64,000 nt of DNA from Polyangiaceae bacterium (lineage in GTDB: Bacteria; Myxococcota_A; Polyangia; Polyangiales; Polyangiaceae). The stretch's first letter is position 1. Every line of letters begins with the position of its first letter. The translations under genes were made by a program, and so were the position numbers. The notes under the pieces were generated by a model. The model was not told the origin of the DNA, did no database searches, and saw only the letters and a list, made by a program, of their open reading frames with translations. The stretch is taken from the NCBI GenBank assembly GCA_029266615.1, contig JAQSWN010000013.1, positions 30,724 to 94,723 on the forward strand. The letters are read 5' to 3'. This document shows, one piece after another, positions 1 to 7,314 of the stretch.

Positions 1-1
1 G

Positions 2-1231
2 GACGTGACTTACGTCTTCGACGAGCCGACGGTCGGCCTTCATCCCCACGACATTCAGCGCATGAACGAGCTTTTGCTGCGCCTACGCGACAAGGGCAAC
101 ACGGTCTTGGTCGTGGAGCACAAGCCGGAGGCGATCGAAATCGCGGATCACGTGGTGGATCTCGGGCCTGGCGCCGGCACCGCCGGTGGCCAAATCGTCT
201 TCGAAGGTACAGTGGAAGGGCTACGAGCCAGCGGTACGCTGACGGGCCGGCACCTGAGCGACCGCGCGTCGTTGAAGCCGACGGTACGTAAGCCGACTGG
301 CAAGTTGGAGGTGCGCGGGGCCAGCTCGCACAACCTCAAGAAGGTGAACGTGGACATTCCGCTCGGCGTCCTCGTGGTAGTCACGGGGGTGGCTGGCTCC
401 GGCAAGAGCTCGCTCATTCACGGCTCCGTGGCCAAGCGAGAAGGCGTGGTGACCGTCGACCAGAGCCCCATCCGCGGCTCACGCCGCAGCAACCCCGCGA
501 CGTACACGGACCTGCTGGAGCCGATCCGCAAAGCCTTCGCCAAGGCCAACGGCGTGAAGCCCGCGCTGTTCAGCGCGAACTCCGAAGGCGCCTGCCCGAC
601 CTGCAATGGAGCCGGGGTCATCTATACGGACTTGGGGATGATGGCTGGCGTGAGCTCGGTTTGCGAAGACTGCGGCGGAAAGCGCTTTCAAGCATCGGTG
701 CTGGAGTACCGGCTCGGCGCGCTCAACATCGCGGAGGTGCTGGACCTGCCGGTGGCAGAAGCGGTCACTTTCTTCGGCGAAGGTAAGGGCCGCACGCCGG
801 AAGCGCACGCCATTCTGCAGCGGATGGCCGACGTCGGGCTCGGCTACGTGCGGCTCGGGCAACCGCTGCCCACTCTTTCCGGCGGCGAGCGGCAACGGCT
901 GAAGCTGGCTACCCACATGGGTACCGAAGGCGGCGTCTACGTGTTGGACGAGCCGACCACGGGTCTCCACTTAGCCGACCTCGCGCAACTGCTGGGGCTT
1001 CTGGATCGCCTCGTCGACTCCGGCAAATCCGTGATCGTCATCGAGCATCACCAGGCGGTGATGGCGCATGCGGATTGGATTATCGATCTGGGGCCAGGCG
1101 CGGGGCACGACGGAGGGCGCGTCGTGTTCGAAGGCACGCCGGCCGAGCTCGTGAAAGCGAAGTCCACGCTCACGGGCGAGCACCTCGCTGCGTTCGTGGG
1201 CGGGCGCACCAAGGCAACTCGTGGCCGTTGA
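2..1231 (+). CDS. UvrA-like excinuclease ABC subunit A, C-terminal part (5' truncated by window)
   Basis: The frame is open to the left edge, so the first ABC module lies outside the window. Visible are the end of the first ATPase (FDEPTVGLHP, then a VEHKPE switch region) and a complete second one: Walker A TGVAGSGKSS, a CPTCNGAG...CEDCGG zinc-finger insertion, the ABC signature LSGGERQRLK and Walker B YVLDEPTTGLH. UvrA proteins are tandem ABC ATPases that load UvrB at DNA damage. The short spacing around the zinc finger looks like the compact UvrA2/drug-resistance-type paralogues rather than the roughly 940-aa housekeeping UvrA, but the missing N-terminus prevents a firm choice. It ends with TGA, and a short gap separates it from the ArsR-type gene. 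Confidence 0.93.
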   Translation, partial: DVTYVFDEPTVGLHPHDIQRMNELLLRLRDKGNTVLVVEHKPEAIEIADHVVDLGPGAGTAGGQIVFEGTVEGLRASGTLTGRHLSDRASLKPTVRKPTGKLEVRGASSHNLKKVNVDIPLGVLVVVTGVAGSGKSSLIHGSVAKREGVVTVDQSPIRGSRRSNPATYTDLLEPIRKAFAKANGVKPALFSANSEGACPTCNGAGVIYTDLGMMAGVSSVCEDCGGKRFQASVLEYRLGALNIAEVLDLPVAEAVTFFGEGKGRTPEAHAILQRMADVGLGYVRLGQPLPTLSGGERQRLKLATHMGTEGGVYVLDEPTTGLHLADLAQLLGLLDRLVDSGKSVIVIEHHQAVMAHADWIIDLGPGAGHDGGRVVFEGTPAELVKAKSTLTGEHLAAFVGGRTKATRGR

Positions 1232-1437
1232 GTTGAAAAGCGGCCGTCGTCCCCGCTGTGCTGTTCAATCGTGAGCGGCGCGGTCGTCGCAAGTGGTTGA
1301 AATTAATGCAGAATTAGCATGCTAAATGAATCGCGGGAACATTGGCCAGTCTGCCAAATAAGGTTCAGCTCGGGAGGAGCCGAAGCTGACGATCTGCGAG
1401 GTCGAGCCGCTCTGACACTCAACGCCGCGAAAATTTT

Positions 1438-1725
1438 CTGGCGCTGGACGCCGTCGTCGCCGCGCTGGCGCACCCGGCGCGGCGACAGATCCTCATGACC
1501 ATTCATTTCCGTGGCGCCGCGACCGCGGGCGAGGTCGCGGGGCGCTTTGCGCACAAATGGCCGACGACGACTCGGCACTTGCGCGTGTTGGAAGACGCCG
1601 GCTTAGTACGACACGAGAAGCGCGGGCGAACGCGCGTCTACACGGTGGACAACTCGCGGCTCGCGCTCGTGCGCGAATGGCTCGGCTGGTTCGAGCACGA
1701 GGCGGAGCGACTTGATGGTGATTAG
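1438..1725 (+). CDS. ArsR-family winged-helix transcriptional regulator, start codon non-standard or lost
   Basis: The protein shows a clear ArsR/HTH_20 fold: a first helix ALDAVVAALAHPARRQIL, a recognition segment AGEVAGRFAHKWPTTTRHL, then VLEDAGLVRHEKRGRTRVY for the wing. The homologous frame runs upstream of the first in-frame ATG (1495) to about 1438. Starting at 1495 would remove helix 1. No ATG, GTG or TTG occurs between the upstream in-frame stop at 1387 and 1495; CTG at 1438 or 1444 is the only near-cognate start, and no good ribosome-binding site is visible. Either CTG is used or the 5' end is damaged. ArsR proteins of this subgroup usually sit beside an SRPBCC-domain gene; none is present here. 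Confidence 0.7.
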   Translation: MALDAVVAALAHPARRQILMTIHFRGAATAGEVAGRFAHKWPTTTRHLRVLEDAGLVRHEKRGRTRVYTVDNSRLALVREWLGWFEHEAERLDGD

Positions 1726-1742
1726 CCGAACGCTGGCGCCAA

Positions 1743-3356
1743 CTACGGCCCGCCGCTCGCCGCTCGCCAGGTGATGCCGAAGTAGATGAGCAAGCCAGCC
1801 GTGATGGCGGCCACGCCCATGATGACCCATACCGCGAGCAACCTTCTCCAGCCGGCGGGGACCGAGGTGAGTAAGCGCTGCCGCTCGGCGGCGGCCACGG
1901 CGGCGACCAGCGCGACTGCCGGCAAGAGCAAGTTCCACCCGGTCCAGCCCGCGCCCACCGGCTTCAGCTCCGGACGCGCCAGGAGCCGTACCAAGAAGTC
2001 GTCGATGACGTGGAAGGCGAGCGCCAAGAGGCCGTAGGTGAGCGCGCCGGCCAGCGCCGCCGCTCTCACCTGGCCGAGCAATGAGAGCACGCGAGAGCTG
2101 CTTTGCCAGATCTTGCGGCGCACGTAGACGAAGCCGAGCAAAGCGGGGGTCAGCGACGTGCCGACAATCGCGAGCGTGATGAGACCGAGCTCCAGACGGC
2201 CGAATTTGCGGCCGATGGCGAGCTCCACACCGCTGATGGCGATGCTCGCGGCAGCCATGGCGAGCACCGCCGCCGCGAACATGACGAACAGGAGTCGGGG
2301 ACGCGCGCTTTGTACGTCGCCTTCGGAGGCGGAGACGAGCTCGGTGCGGCGCGCGCTGGGAGCGGGGGACGGCGCGGCCGCGGGCTGAATCGATTCGCTG
2401 AAAGCATGCGCGCTGGGTAGCGCGTCGAGCGCGCGCTCGAACGCGGCCATGTCCGGGTACCGCTGGTCCGGATCTTTGGCCATCGCGCGCTCGATCACGA
2501 GCTCCACGTGCGCGGGGATCGTGGGTACGAGCGAGCGCGGTCGTGGCGGTTCCGAGCTGAGCAGCGCCAAGATGGTCGACTGCGGGGAGTCCTCTTGAAA
2601 CGGCGCACGCCCGGTGAGCACGGCGTAGAGTATCGCCCCAAGACCGTAGACGTCAGCCCGGTGGTCCACGCGCTGGCCGCGCGCTTGCTCGGGCGCCATG
2701 TAGGAAGGCGTGCCCATGATGAACCCGGTCTTGGTCAGGTTCTGATTGTCGCCGCCGCCTTGATGAAAGCGCGAAAGGCCGAAATCCAAGATTTTTGCGA
2801 ACAAACGCGGCGGCGCGCCCTTCTTGAAGTCCCCGACGAGAAAGATATTCGGGGGCTTCAAGTCGCGATGAATCACGCCGCATGCGTGCGCCGCCGCGAG
2901 GCCGCGACATAGCTGGCGAGTGACGGAGAGCGCGTCCGGCACGTCCAGCCGCTGCACTTCCTTGAGGTGGTCAGAGAGGTCGACGCCTTCCAGGTACTCG
3001 CAGACCAAGTAGGGCATTCCTCGCGGAGTGCTGTCGATGTCCAGCACGCTCACCACGTTCGGATGCGAGATGGCCGCGGCCGCCTCCGCTTCGCGTTGAA
3101 AGCGAGCCAGCACCTGTTCGCTCCCGGCTAGCTCGGGGTGCAACACCTTGATCGCGACTCGCTTCTGCGCGATGCGAGTGTGGCGCGCCAAGAAGACTTG
3201 CCCCATGCCGCCTTCGCCGAGCAAGCGCTCGACGACGTAGGTGCTATTCAAAGTCGCGCCGACCAGGTCTTTGCCCGACTCCGGCGAGTCAACGCCCGAC
3301 CACGACTGCAGGATGTCACCAGTGCGGAGGTGCTGGGTGTCGTCGATGCTGGGCAT
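1743..3356 (-). CDS. Membrane-anchored Ser/Thr protein kinase (PknB/Hanks type)
   Basis: This 537-aa protein has a complete Hanks-type kinase domain at about residues 40-310: glycine loop GEGGMG (47-52), catalytic lysine K70 in VAIKV, HRDLKPPN with catalytic D165, DFG at 191-193 and APE at 221-223. A proline/alanine-rich linker follows. The C-terminal 190 residues hold about five hydrophobic segments, so the kinase is anchored by a polytopic membrane domain rather than the PASTA or single-TM architecture of PknB. Myxobacteria encode many such kinases; the substrate cannot be read from the sequence. It converges with the ArsR-type gene (18-nt gap), and its promoter region is the 223-nt gap shared with the divergent DUF924 gene. 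Confidence 0.95.
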   Translation of the reverse strand: MPSIDDTQHLRTGDILQSWSGVDSPESGKDLVGATLNSTYVVERLLGEGGMGQVFLARHTRIAQKRVAIKVLHPELAGSEQVLARFQREAEAAAAISHPNVVSVLDIDSTPRGMPYLVCEYLEGVDLSDHLKEVQRLDVPDALSVTRQLCRGLAAAHACGVIHRDLKPPNIFLVGDFKKGAPPRLFAKILDFGLSRFHQGGGDNQNLTKTGFIMGTPSYMAPEQARGQRVDHRADVYGLGAILYAVLTGRAPFQEDSPQSTILALLSSEPPRPRSLVPTIPAHVELVIERAMAKDPDQRYPDMAAFERALDALPSAHAFSESIQPAAAPSPAPSARRTELVSASEGDVQSARPRLLFVMFAAAVLAMAAASIAISGVELAIGRKFGRLELGLITLAIVGTSLTPALLGFVYVRRKIWQSSSRVLSLLGQVRAAALAGALTYGLLALAFHVIDDFLVRLLARPELKPVGAGWTGWNLLLPAVALVAAVAAAERQRLLTSVPAGWRRLLAVWVIMGVAAITAGLLIYFGITWRAASGGP

Positions 3357-3579
3357 GCGTCAGAGGGCCTCGAAGCATAGCCTGGCGCCTAGCGTGCTTC
3401 GTGCCCCGGGCCTCGGCCACGCTGCAATTGTGAGCAAACCGCGCAGAAAGGCGCCCAGACGCGCACAGCTGAGTGGCAGAGGGCCGGCACCCGTTTAGGG
3501 TGACCTCGACGACGACCCTGCGCTCATCCCCCAATTAGGGGAATGTTCGGCGTCGGGGCCGGTCGCCATGCTCTGAATC

Positions 3580-4206
3580 ATGATCGAGAGCTCAAGCGAG
3601 GAAGTTTTATCATTCTGGTTCGGTGCTCCGGCGACCACCGCGGAGGCCCTCATGGCCAAGTTTCGTCGCTGGTATCAAGGCGGCGCGGAGCTGGACCTCG
3701 AGATTCATACCCGGTTCGGGCCGCTCATCGAGAGCGCTCTCGCCGGTGGGCTCGACGACTGGACCAAAACCTTGAGCGGGCAGCGCGCGCTGGTGGTCGT
3801 GTTGGACCAGTTCGTGCGAAATGTGCACCGCGGTACGCCGCGCGCCTACGCTGGTGACCGCCGCGCCCTGTCTCTTTCGCTCGCGATGCTCGAACGCGGC
3901 GCCATGGCGTCGCTAGACAGCGAGGCGCAGCTCTTCGTGATGATGCCGCTCCTTCACGCCGAGGACGTGGTGATGCAGGCCCGCGCCGTGGAGCTCGCCG
4001 ACGGCCTCGTTCGGCGGGAGGCGCGCGAGGAGCTGCGCCCGGCGTGGGCGGTGGGCGCCGAGCGCGCTCGGCACTACCAGAGCGTCATCGCTCGTTTCGG
4101 CCGCTTTCCTCACCGAAACGCCATCCTCGGTCGAGCCACGAGCGGAGAGGAGCAAGCCTTCTTAGACGCGGAAGCCAAAGCCGGAGGCCCGCTCGACGGC
4201 AAGTGA
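3580..4206 (+). CDS. DUF924 family protein
   Basis: The 208-aa product matches the DUF924 family over its full length: N-terminal VLSFWFG, the conserved VVLDQFVRNVHRGTPRAY block around residue 80, and the C-terminal RFGRFPHRNAILGR signature. DUF924 proteins are soluble all-helical proteins with a TPR-like fold and no established biochemical role. The start is an ATG preceded by a weak purine stretch. Downstream come two back-to-back RNA hairpins and then a lipoprotein gene; a 66-nt gap leaves open whether the two are co-transcribed. Confidence 0.9.
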   Translation: MIESSSEEVLSFWFGAPATTAEALMAKFRRWYQGGAELDLEIHTRFGPLIESALAGGLDDWTKTLSGQRALVVVLDQFVRNVHRGTPRAYAGDRRALSLSLAMLERGAMASLDSEAQLFVMMPLLHAEDVVMQARAVELADGLVRREAREELRPAWAVGAERARHYQSVIARFGRFPHRNAILGRATSGEEQAFLDAEAKAGGPLDGK

Positions 4207-4221
4207 ACACCGTAGACGCGG

Positions 4222-4269
4222 AGGCGCGTAAGCGCCTAACCTCCTCGATCCATCTTGGTCGAGGAGGTT
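4222..4269 (+). promoter_or_regulatory. Tandem hairpins, the second masking the ribosome-binding site of the next gene
   Basis: Hairpin 1 (4222-4237) has a perfect 6-bp stem closed by a GTAA (GNRA-type) tetraloop. Hairpin 2 (4238-4269) abuts it directly with a perfect 11-bp stem (arms 4238-4248 and 4259-4269), extendable by a G-U and a C-G pair. The right arm contains GAGGAGG, the Shine-Dalgarno sequence of the ATG at 4273. There is no T-tract, so it is not a canonical intrinsic terminator. The arrangement predicts that translation of the lipoprotein needs the stem to be opened. Confidence 0.6.
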
Positions 4270-4272
4270 CCG

Positions 4273-5157
4273 ATGAGGGCTCGGATTGTATCTGTCTTGT
4301 TGGTCGGCGCGGGGCTGTGCGGATTGGTCGGCTGCAGTGACGATTCGGAGGCGGGTAACAAGGACGACTTCATCGCCAAGCTTTGCGCCGAGTACATGGG
4401 CTGCTGCAAAGCCGCGGGTCGGCCGTCGGACGGCGCGCAGTGCCGGGCCTTTTACGGCGCGTTTGCGCCGGCGGGCGGCTACGACGCCTCTGCTGCGCAG
4501 GCGTGCTTGGACGAAGTACGCGCTCGGCAGGATCAGTGCGACACGAGCTCTGCCAGCGCGCCCAGCTGCGGCAGGGTCTTCTCGTCCGGCGGCACCAAAC
4601 AGCCAGGTGAAACGTGCGATACGAACGCCGATTGCGTCGCGCCGGACGAAGGAGAGGTGGAGTGCGTGAGCGAGTTCTTGGACGGCGCTACGGTTCGGCA
4701 ATGCCAGGTTCAGCTGCCAGGTAAGCTCGGCAGCTCCCCATGCCTGGGCACGCGCGACGGTAATTTCACGAGCTATGCGGGCGTGGATGGGCTTCCGCCC
4801 AGCGGCTACATCTGCGACAAGGCGGACGGGCTTTCCTGCAATGGCCAGACCGGGGCCTGCGAGAGCCTGGCCGCCGTCGGCGCGAGCTGTGCGGGCAGCG
4901 CTCAGTGCCTGGCGTCCGCCTATTGCGACTTCAGCGCGCAGCAATGCAAGGCGCGGTTGGCGGTTGGCGCCGCCTGCACTGCGCAAGAGCAATGCGCGGA
5001 GTCCACTTACTGCGATGCGGACACGGATACTTGCACCGCGCACCTCGCACCGGGCGCAGCGTGCACCACCGACGCTCAGTGTGCAGCCGACGACTGCACC
5101 AACGGAGAGTGCGGCGCCGGCAATGACCTCGGCGTCACCCTCCTGTGCGGGAGCTGA
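4273..5157 (+). CDS. Cys-rich secreted lipoprotein with Dickkopf/EB-like repeats
   Basis: ATG 4273 is chosen because GAGGAGG lies just upstream; a TTG at 4255 in the same frame would fall inside the hairpin loop. The N-terminus is a lipoprotein signal with lipobox LVGC and Cys21 as the lipidated residue. The mature protein begins with a Cys-containing helical region (CAEYMGCCKAAG) and continues with at least three short Cys-rich units of the pattern GASC-x5-C-x5-YC-x7-C, for example VGASCAGSAQC and VGAACTAQEQC. Such modules are common in myxobacterial and other Deltaproteobacteria-lineage surface lipoproteins of unknown function. No catalytic motif is visible. Confidence 0.85.
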   Translation: MRARIVSVLLVGAGLCGLVGCSDDSEAGNKDDFIAKLCAEYMGCCKAAGRPSDGAQCRAFYGAFAPAGGYDASAAQACLDEVRARQDQCDTSSASAPSCGRVFSSGGTKQPGETCDTNADCVAPDEGEVECVSEFLDGATVRQCQVQLPGKLGSSPCLGTRDGNFTSYAGVDGLPPSGYICDKADGLSCNGQTGACESLAAVGASCAGSAQCLASAYCDFSAQQCKARLAVGAACTAQEQCAESTYCDADTDTCTAHLAPGAACTTDAQCAADDCTNGECGAGNDLGVTLLCGS

Positions 5158-5178
5158 GCGGCGATCCCCGGAGCCGCG

Positions 5179-6090
5179 TCAGTCTCCTAAAAACGCAAGG
5201 CCTTCTTCCAAGGCCTTCCAAACCGTCGCTATGCGCGGCACGTGGCGTAGCGAGCGCGGCGTGACCAACCACAGCGAAAGCTCGGGTGGCGCCGGCAGCT
5301 CCCGGTCTAGCTCTACGAGCTCGGGATCGAGCTCGAGCACGCTCTTCGCGAGCAGCGCGACGCCAATTCCCGCGCGCACGGCCTCGATCTGCGAGACGTA
5401 GCTGGAAACGAAGAGTCGCGGCGCGCGCCGCAAGTGTCGCTCCAAGTAGCGGCTCTCCAGGCTCGCGCGCTCCCCCAGCTCCGCGCCTACGACGGGCAGC
5501 TCCGCGCGTGGCACGCCGCGGAAGCGGCGGTGACCGATCAGCGCCGTCTTCATGCAAGCGATACGCTGAGCCACCAGGTCGCCGCTCTTTGGGCGAAAGA
5601 AGCGCAACGCCAGCTCCGCTTGGCGGTGCCCCAGCTCCTCCACGTCATAGCTGGCAGACAGGCGCACGGTCAGCTTCGGATTCGCCTCGTGCAAGCGCGG
5701 CAGCACGCGTGGGATCACGGCGTGCACCGCGATCGATTCGGTGAGCGCGAGGCGCACGACGCCTTCAATCTCGCGCTCGTGGCCGCTCGCTTCGTCGATC
5801 AAGGCGTGAAGCTCGGCTTCCATGGCTTGCGCGTGCCGCTGCACCTTCGCGCCCAGCACGGTGAGGGACGAGCCTTGCGGGGTGCGTTCGAACAGCGCCG
5901 CCGCGAGCTTTGCCTCCAGCCCCGCCATGCGGCGGCTCACCGTCGCTTGATCCACGCCCAACGTGGCGCTCGCGGCGGTGAAGCTGCCCACGCGGGCGAC
6001 CTCCAAGAACAGCCGAAGATCGTCCCAGTCCGATAAAATGGGGCGCTTCTGGGCTGGTCTGCGGGGCATGCAACCATGCATGGCTAGCAT
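5179..6090 (-). CDS. LysR-family transcriptional regulator
   Basis: This 303-aa protein has an N-terminal winged HTH (LRLFLEVARVGSFTAASATL, then VDQATVSRRMAGLEAKL) and a LysR substrate-binding domain from about residue 105. It is transcribed away from the flavodoxin-fold oxidoreductase gene; the start codons are only about 50 nt apart, a typical LysR regulator/target layout. Four possible ATGs lie close together (6090, 6081, 6078, 6069). The AGGAG at about 6093-6097 is best spaced for 6081, so the start is uncertain by a few codons. The effector is unknown; quinones or other electrophiles are a reasonable guess from the neighbour. Confidence 0.92.
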   Translation of the reverse strand: MLAMHGCMPRRPAQKRPILSDWDDLRLFLEVARVGSFTAASATLGVDQATVSRRMAGLEAKLAAALFERTPQGSSLTVLGAKVQRHAQAMEAELHALIDEASGHEREIEGVVRLALTESIAVHAVIPRVLPRLHEANPKLTVRLSASYDVEELGHRQAELALRFFRPKSGDLVAQRIACMKTALIGHRRFRGVPRAELPVVGAELGERASLESRYLERHLRRAPRLFVSSYVSQIEAVRAGIGVALLAKSVLELDPELVELDRELPAPPELSLWLVTPRSLRHVPRIATVWKALEEGLAFLGD

Positions 6091-6142
6091 GCTCCTGTGC
6101 GTCTACCCGAAGTTTATCGCATGCCCTAATCGTTGGGCATGC
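6066..6142. promoter_or_regulatory. Divergent operator region with repeated GCATGC and a 24-bp dyad
   Basis: The LysR/oxidoreductase intergenic region carries four GCATGC hexamers (6066-6071, 6087-6092, 6119-6124, 6137-6142) plus ATGCAT at 6076-6081. The last two form a perfect inverted repeat, gcatgccc, 8-nt spacer, gggcatgc (6119-6142), whose right arm includes the ATG at 6139. A bound regulator there would block initiation or elongation of the oxidoreductase transcript. The role as a LysR operator is inferred. Confidence 0.45.
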
Positions 6143-6762
6143 ACCTCGTTGTCCACGGCCACCCCTCTTCTGAAAGCCTCAGCGACGCCCTGGCCGAAGC
6201 GTACGCGGAGGGACTTGGCCGCGGGGGCGCGCAGTTCGAACGCCTGAAGCTGCGCGAGCTGAGCTTCGACCCGAATTTGCGCCAAGGCTTCAGTCAGCGG
6301 CAAGCGCTCGAGCCGGATCTGTTGCGCGCCCGGCAGCTGATCGAGCGCGCGTCGCACGTGGCTTGGTTCTTCCCGACGTGGTGGGCGGGGCCGCCCGCGC
6401 TCGTGAAAGGCTTCGTCGATCGCACGTTCTTGCCGGGCTGGGCGTTCGCGTACCGTGGCTCCGGTAACGGCTTGCCTGAGGCCCTATTGCGCGGTCGCTC
6501 CGCGCGCGTCGTCACGACCATGGATAGCCCCGGCTTCTGGTACCAACTTTGGCACCGTGGCTCGCTCCATGGCTCCTTCGTGAACGCGACGCTGCGCTAC
6601 GTCGGCTTCGGCCCCGTCGCAACCACGACTCTATACAGCCAGCGCGCGCGGACCGCCGCCCAGCGCGCGGCGTGGATAGCGAGGCTCGGTCGAGAAGGCG
6701 AGGCCGATGCCAAAAGTCGCGGCGCCAAGCTGCAGCTGGGGAACGCCACGACCGAGGCGTAG
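6139..6762 (+). CDS. Flavodoxin-fold NAD(P)H:quinone reductase (Flavodoxin_2/NQO family)
   Basis: The protein opens with a beta strand and phosphate-binding loop (VVHGHPSSESLSDAL) typical of the Flavodoxin_2 family (NQO1, KefF, MdaB), and the middle holds FFPTWWAGPPALVKGFVDR and TFLPGWAF, the flavin-binding and dimer motifs of this family. Such enzymes reduce quinones with two electrons using FMN or FAD. The ATG at 6139 is preferred over an upstream TTG at 6133. A divergent LysR gene shares its promoter region, which suggests inducible expression. It converges with the acetyltransferase gene with a 1-nt gap. Confidence 0.92.
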   Translation: MHLVVHGHPSSESLSDALAEAYAEGLGRGGAQFERLKLRELSFDPNLRQGFSQRQALEPDLLRARQLIERASHVAWFFPTWWAGPPALVKGFVDRTFLPGWAFAYRGSGNGLPEALLRGRSARVVTTMDSPGFWYQLWHRGSLHGSFVNATLRYVGFGPVATTTLYSQRARTAAQRAAWIARLGREGEADAKSRGAKLQLGNATTEA

Positions 6763-6763
6763 C

Positions 6764-7237
6764 CTACTCCTCGACCTCGACCTCGACCTCGACCTCGATG
6801 TCGAAATGGTAGACGTCTTCGCGCGTCCCGAGCTTCGTGTACAGCGCTACCGCGGGTGCGTCGGGCGGGTCGGCTTGGACATAGACCACGTAGGCGCCTC
6901 GCTCCCGGCCGATGGCGCGCAGAGCGTTGATGAGCGCGGTCGCGAGCCCCGCGCGCCGGTGCGCCTCCGCCACGGCCAAGTCGTAGATGTAGATCTCGCT
7001 GCGCTCTTGCTCGAATTTTCGTAGCTCGTACGCGGCCAGCCCTCCAACGACCTCGTCTCCCTTCAGCGCCACCAGGGCGATGAACGTAGGGGTTGCCAGC
7101 AGGGTGTTCAGGTACGCGTCGCTGGGTCTTTTCGAGTCATAGGCGTCCGGATCCTCGAACGCCGCGCTGAACATCGTGAGCATGCCATGGGCGAGCGAGA
7201 CATCGCCGGGGCGGAGCTGGTGGACGCGGTAAGTCAT
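6764..7237 (-). CDS. GNAT acetyltransferase related to AAC(3)-I aminoglycoside 3-N-acetyltransferases
   Basis: The protein closely follows the AAC(3)-I pattern known from AAC(3)-Ia: SDAYLNTLLATPTFIAL, LAAYELRKFEQERSEIYIYD, the acetyl-CoA loop EAHRRAGLATALIN, GAYVVYVQAD, and AVALYTKLGTRED. AAC(3)-I enzymes inactivate gentamicin-type aminoglycosides by acetylating the 3-amino group. ATG 7237 is preferred to a GTG at 7258. Two points are unusual: the gene sits in ordinary chromosomal context with no integron or mobile element, and its C-terminus is an EVEVEVEVEE tail encoded by a hexanucleotide repeat. Function as a resistance enzyme or on a self-made aminoglycoside is inferred from similarity only. 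Confidence 0.88.
   Translation of the reverse strand: MTYRVHQLRPGDVSLAHGMLTMFSAAFEDPDAYDSKRPSDAYLNTLLATPTFIALVALKGDEVVGGLAAYELRKFEQERSEIYIYDLAVAEAHRRAGLATALINALRAIGRERGAYVVYVQADPPDAPAVALYTKLGTREDVYHFDIEVEVEVEVEE
6771..6798 (+). repeat. Hexanucleotide tandem repeat (TCGACC)x4 plus partial copy
   Basis: Four perfect TCGACC units (6771-6794) and a partial TCGA lie within the last codons of the acetyltransferase gene, encoding alternating Val-Glu on the minus strand. Being a multiple of three, changes in copy number would lengthen or shorten the acidic tail without a frameshift. Confidence 0.9.
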
Positions 7238-7314
7238 TCGCCCCGGTACGGCGCGCACCCGCGAGCGGTCACCGGCCGCCGAAAAAATTTTGCATGTGCC
7301 ACACCTGGCGGAAA

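Noticed and set aside
3527..3542. Short cccc-aatta-gggg palindrome upstream of the kinase and DUF924 genes.
   Set aside because: Only 4-bp arms; expected by chance and not at a clear promoter position.
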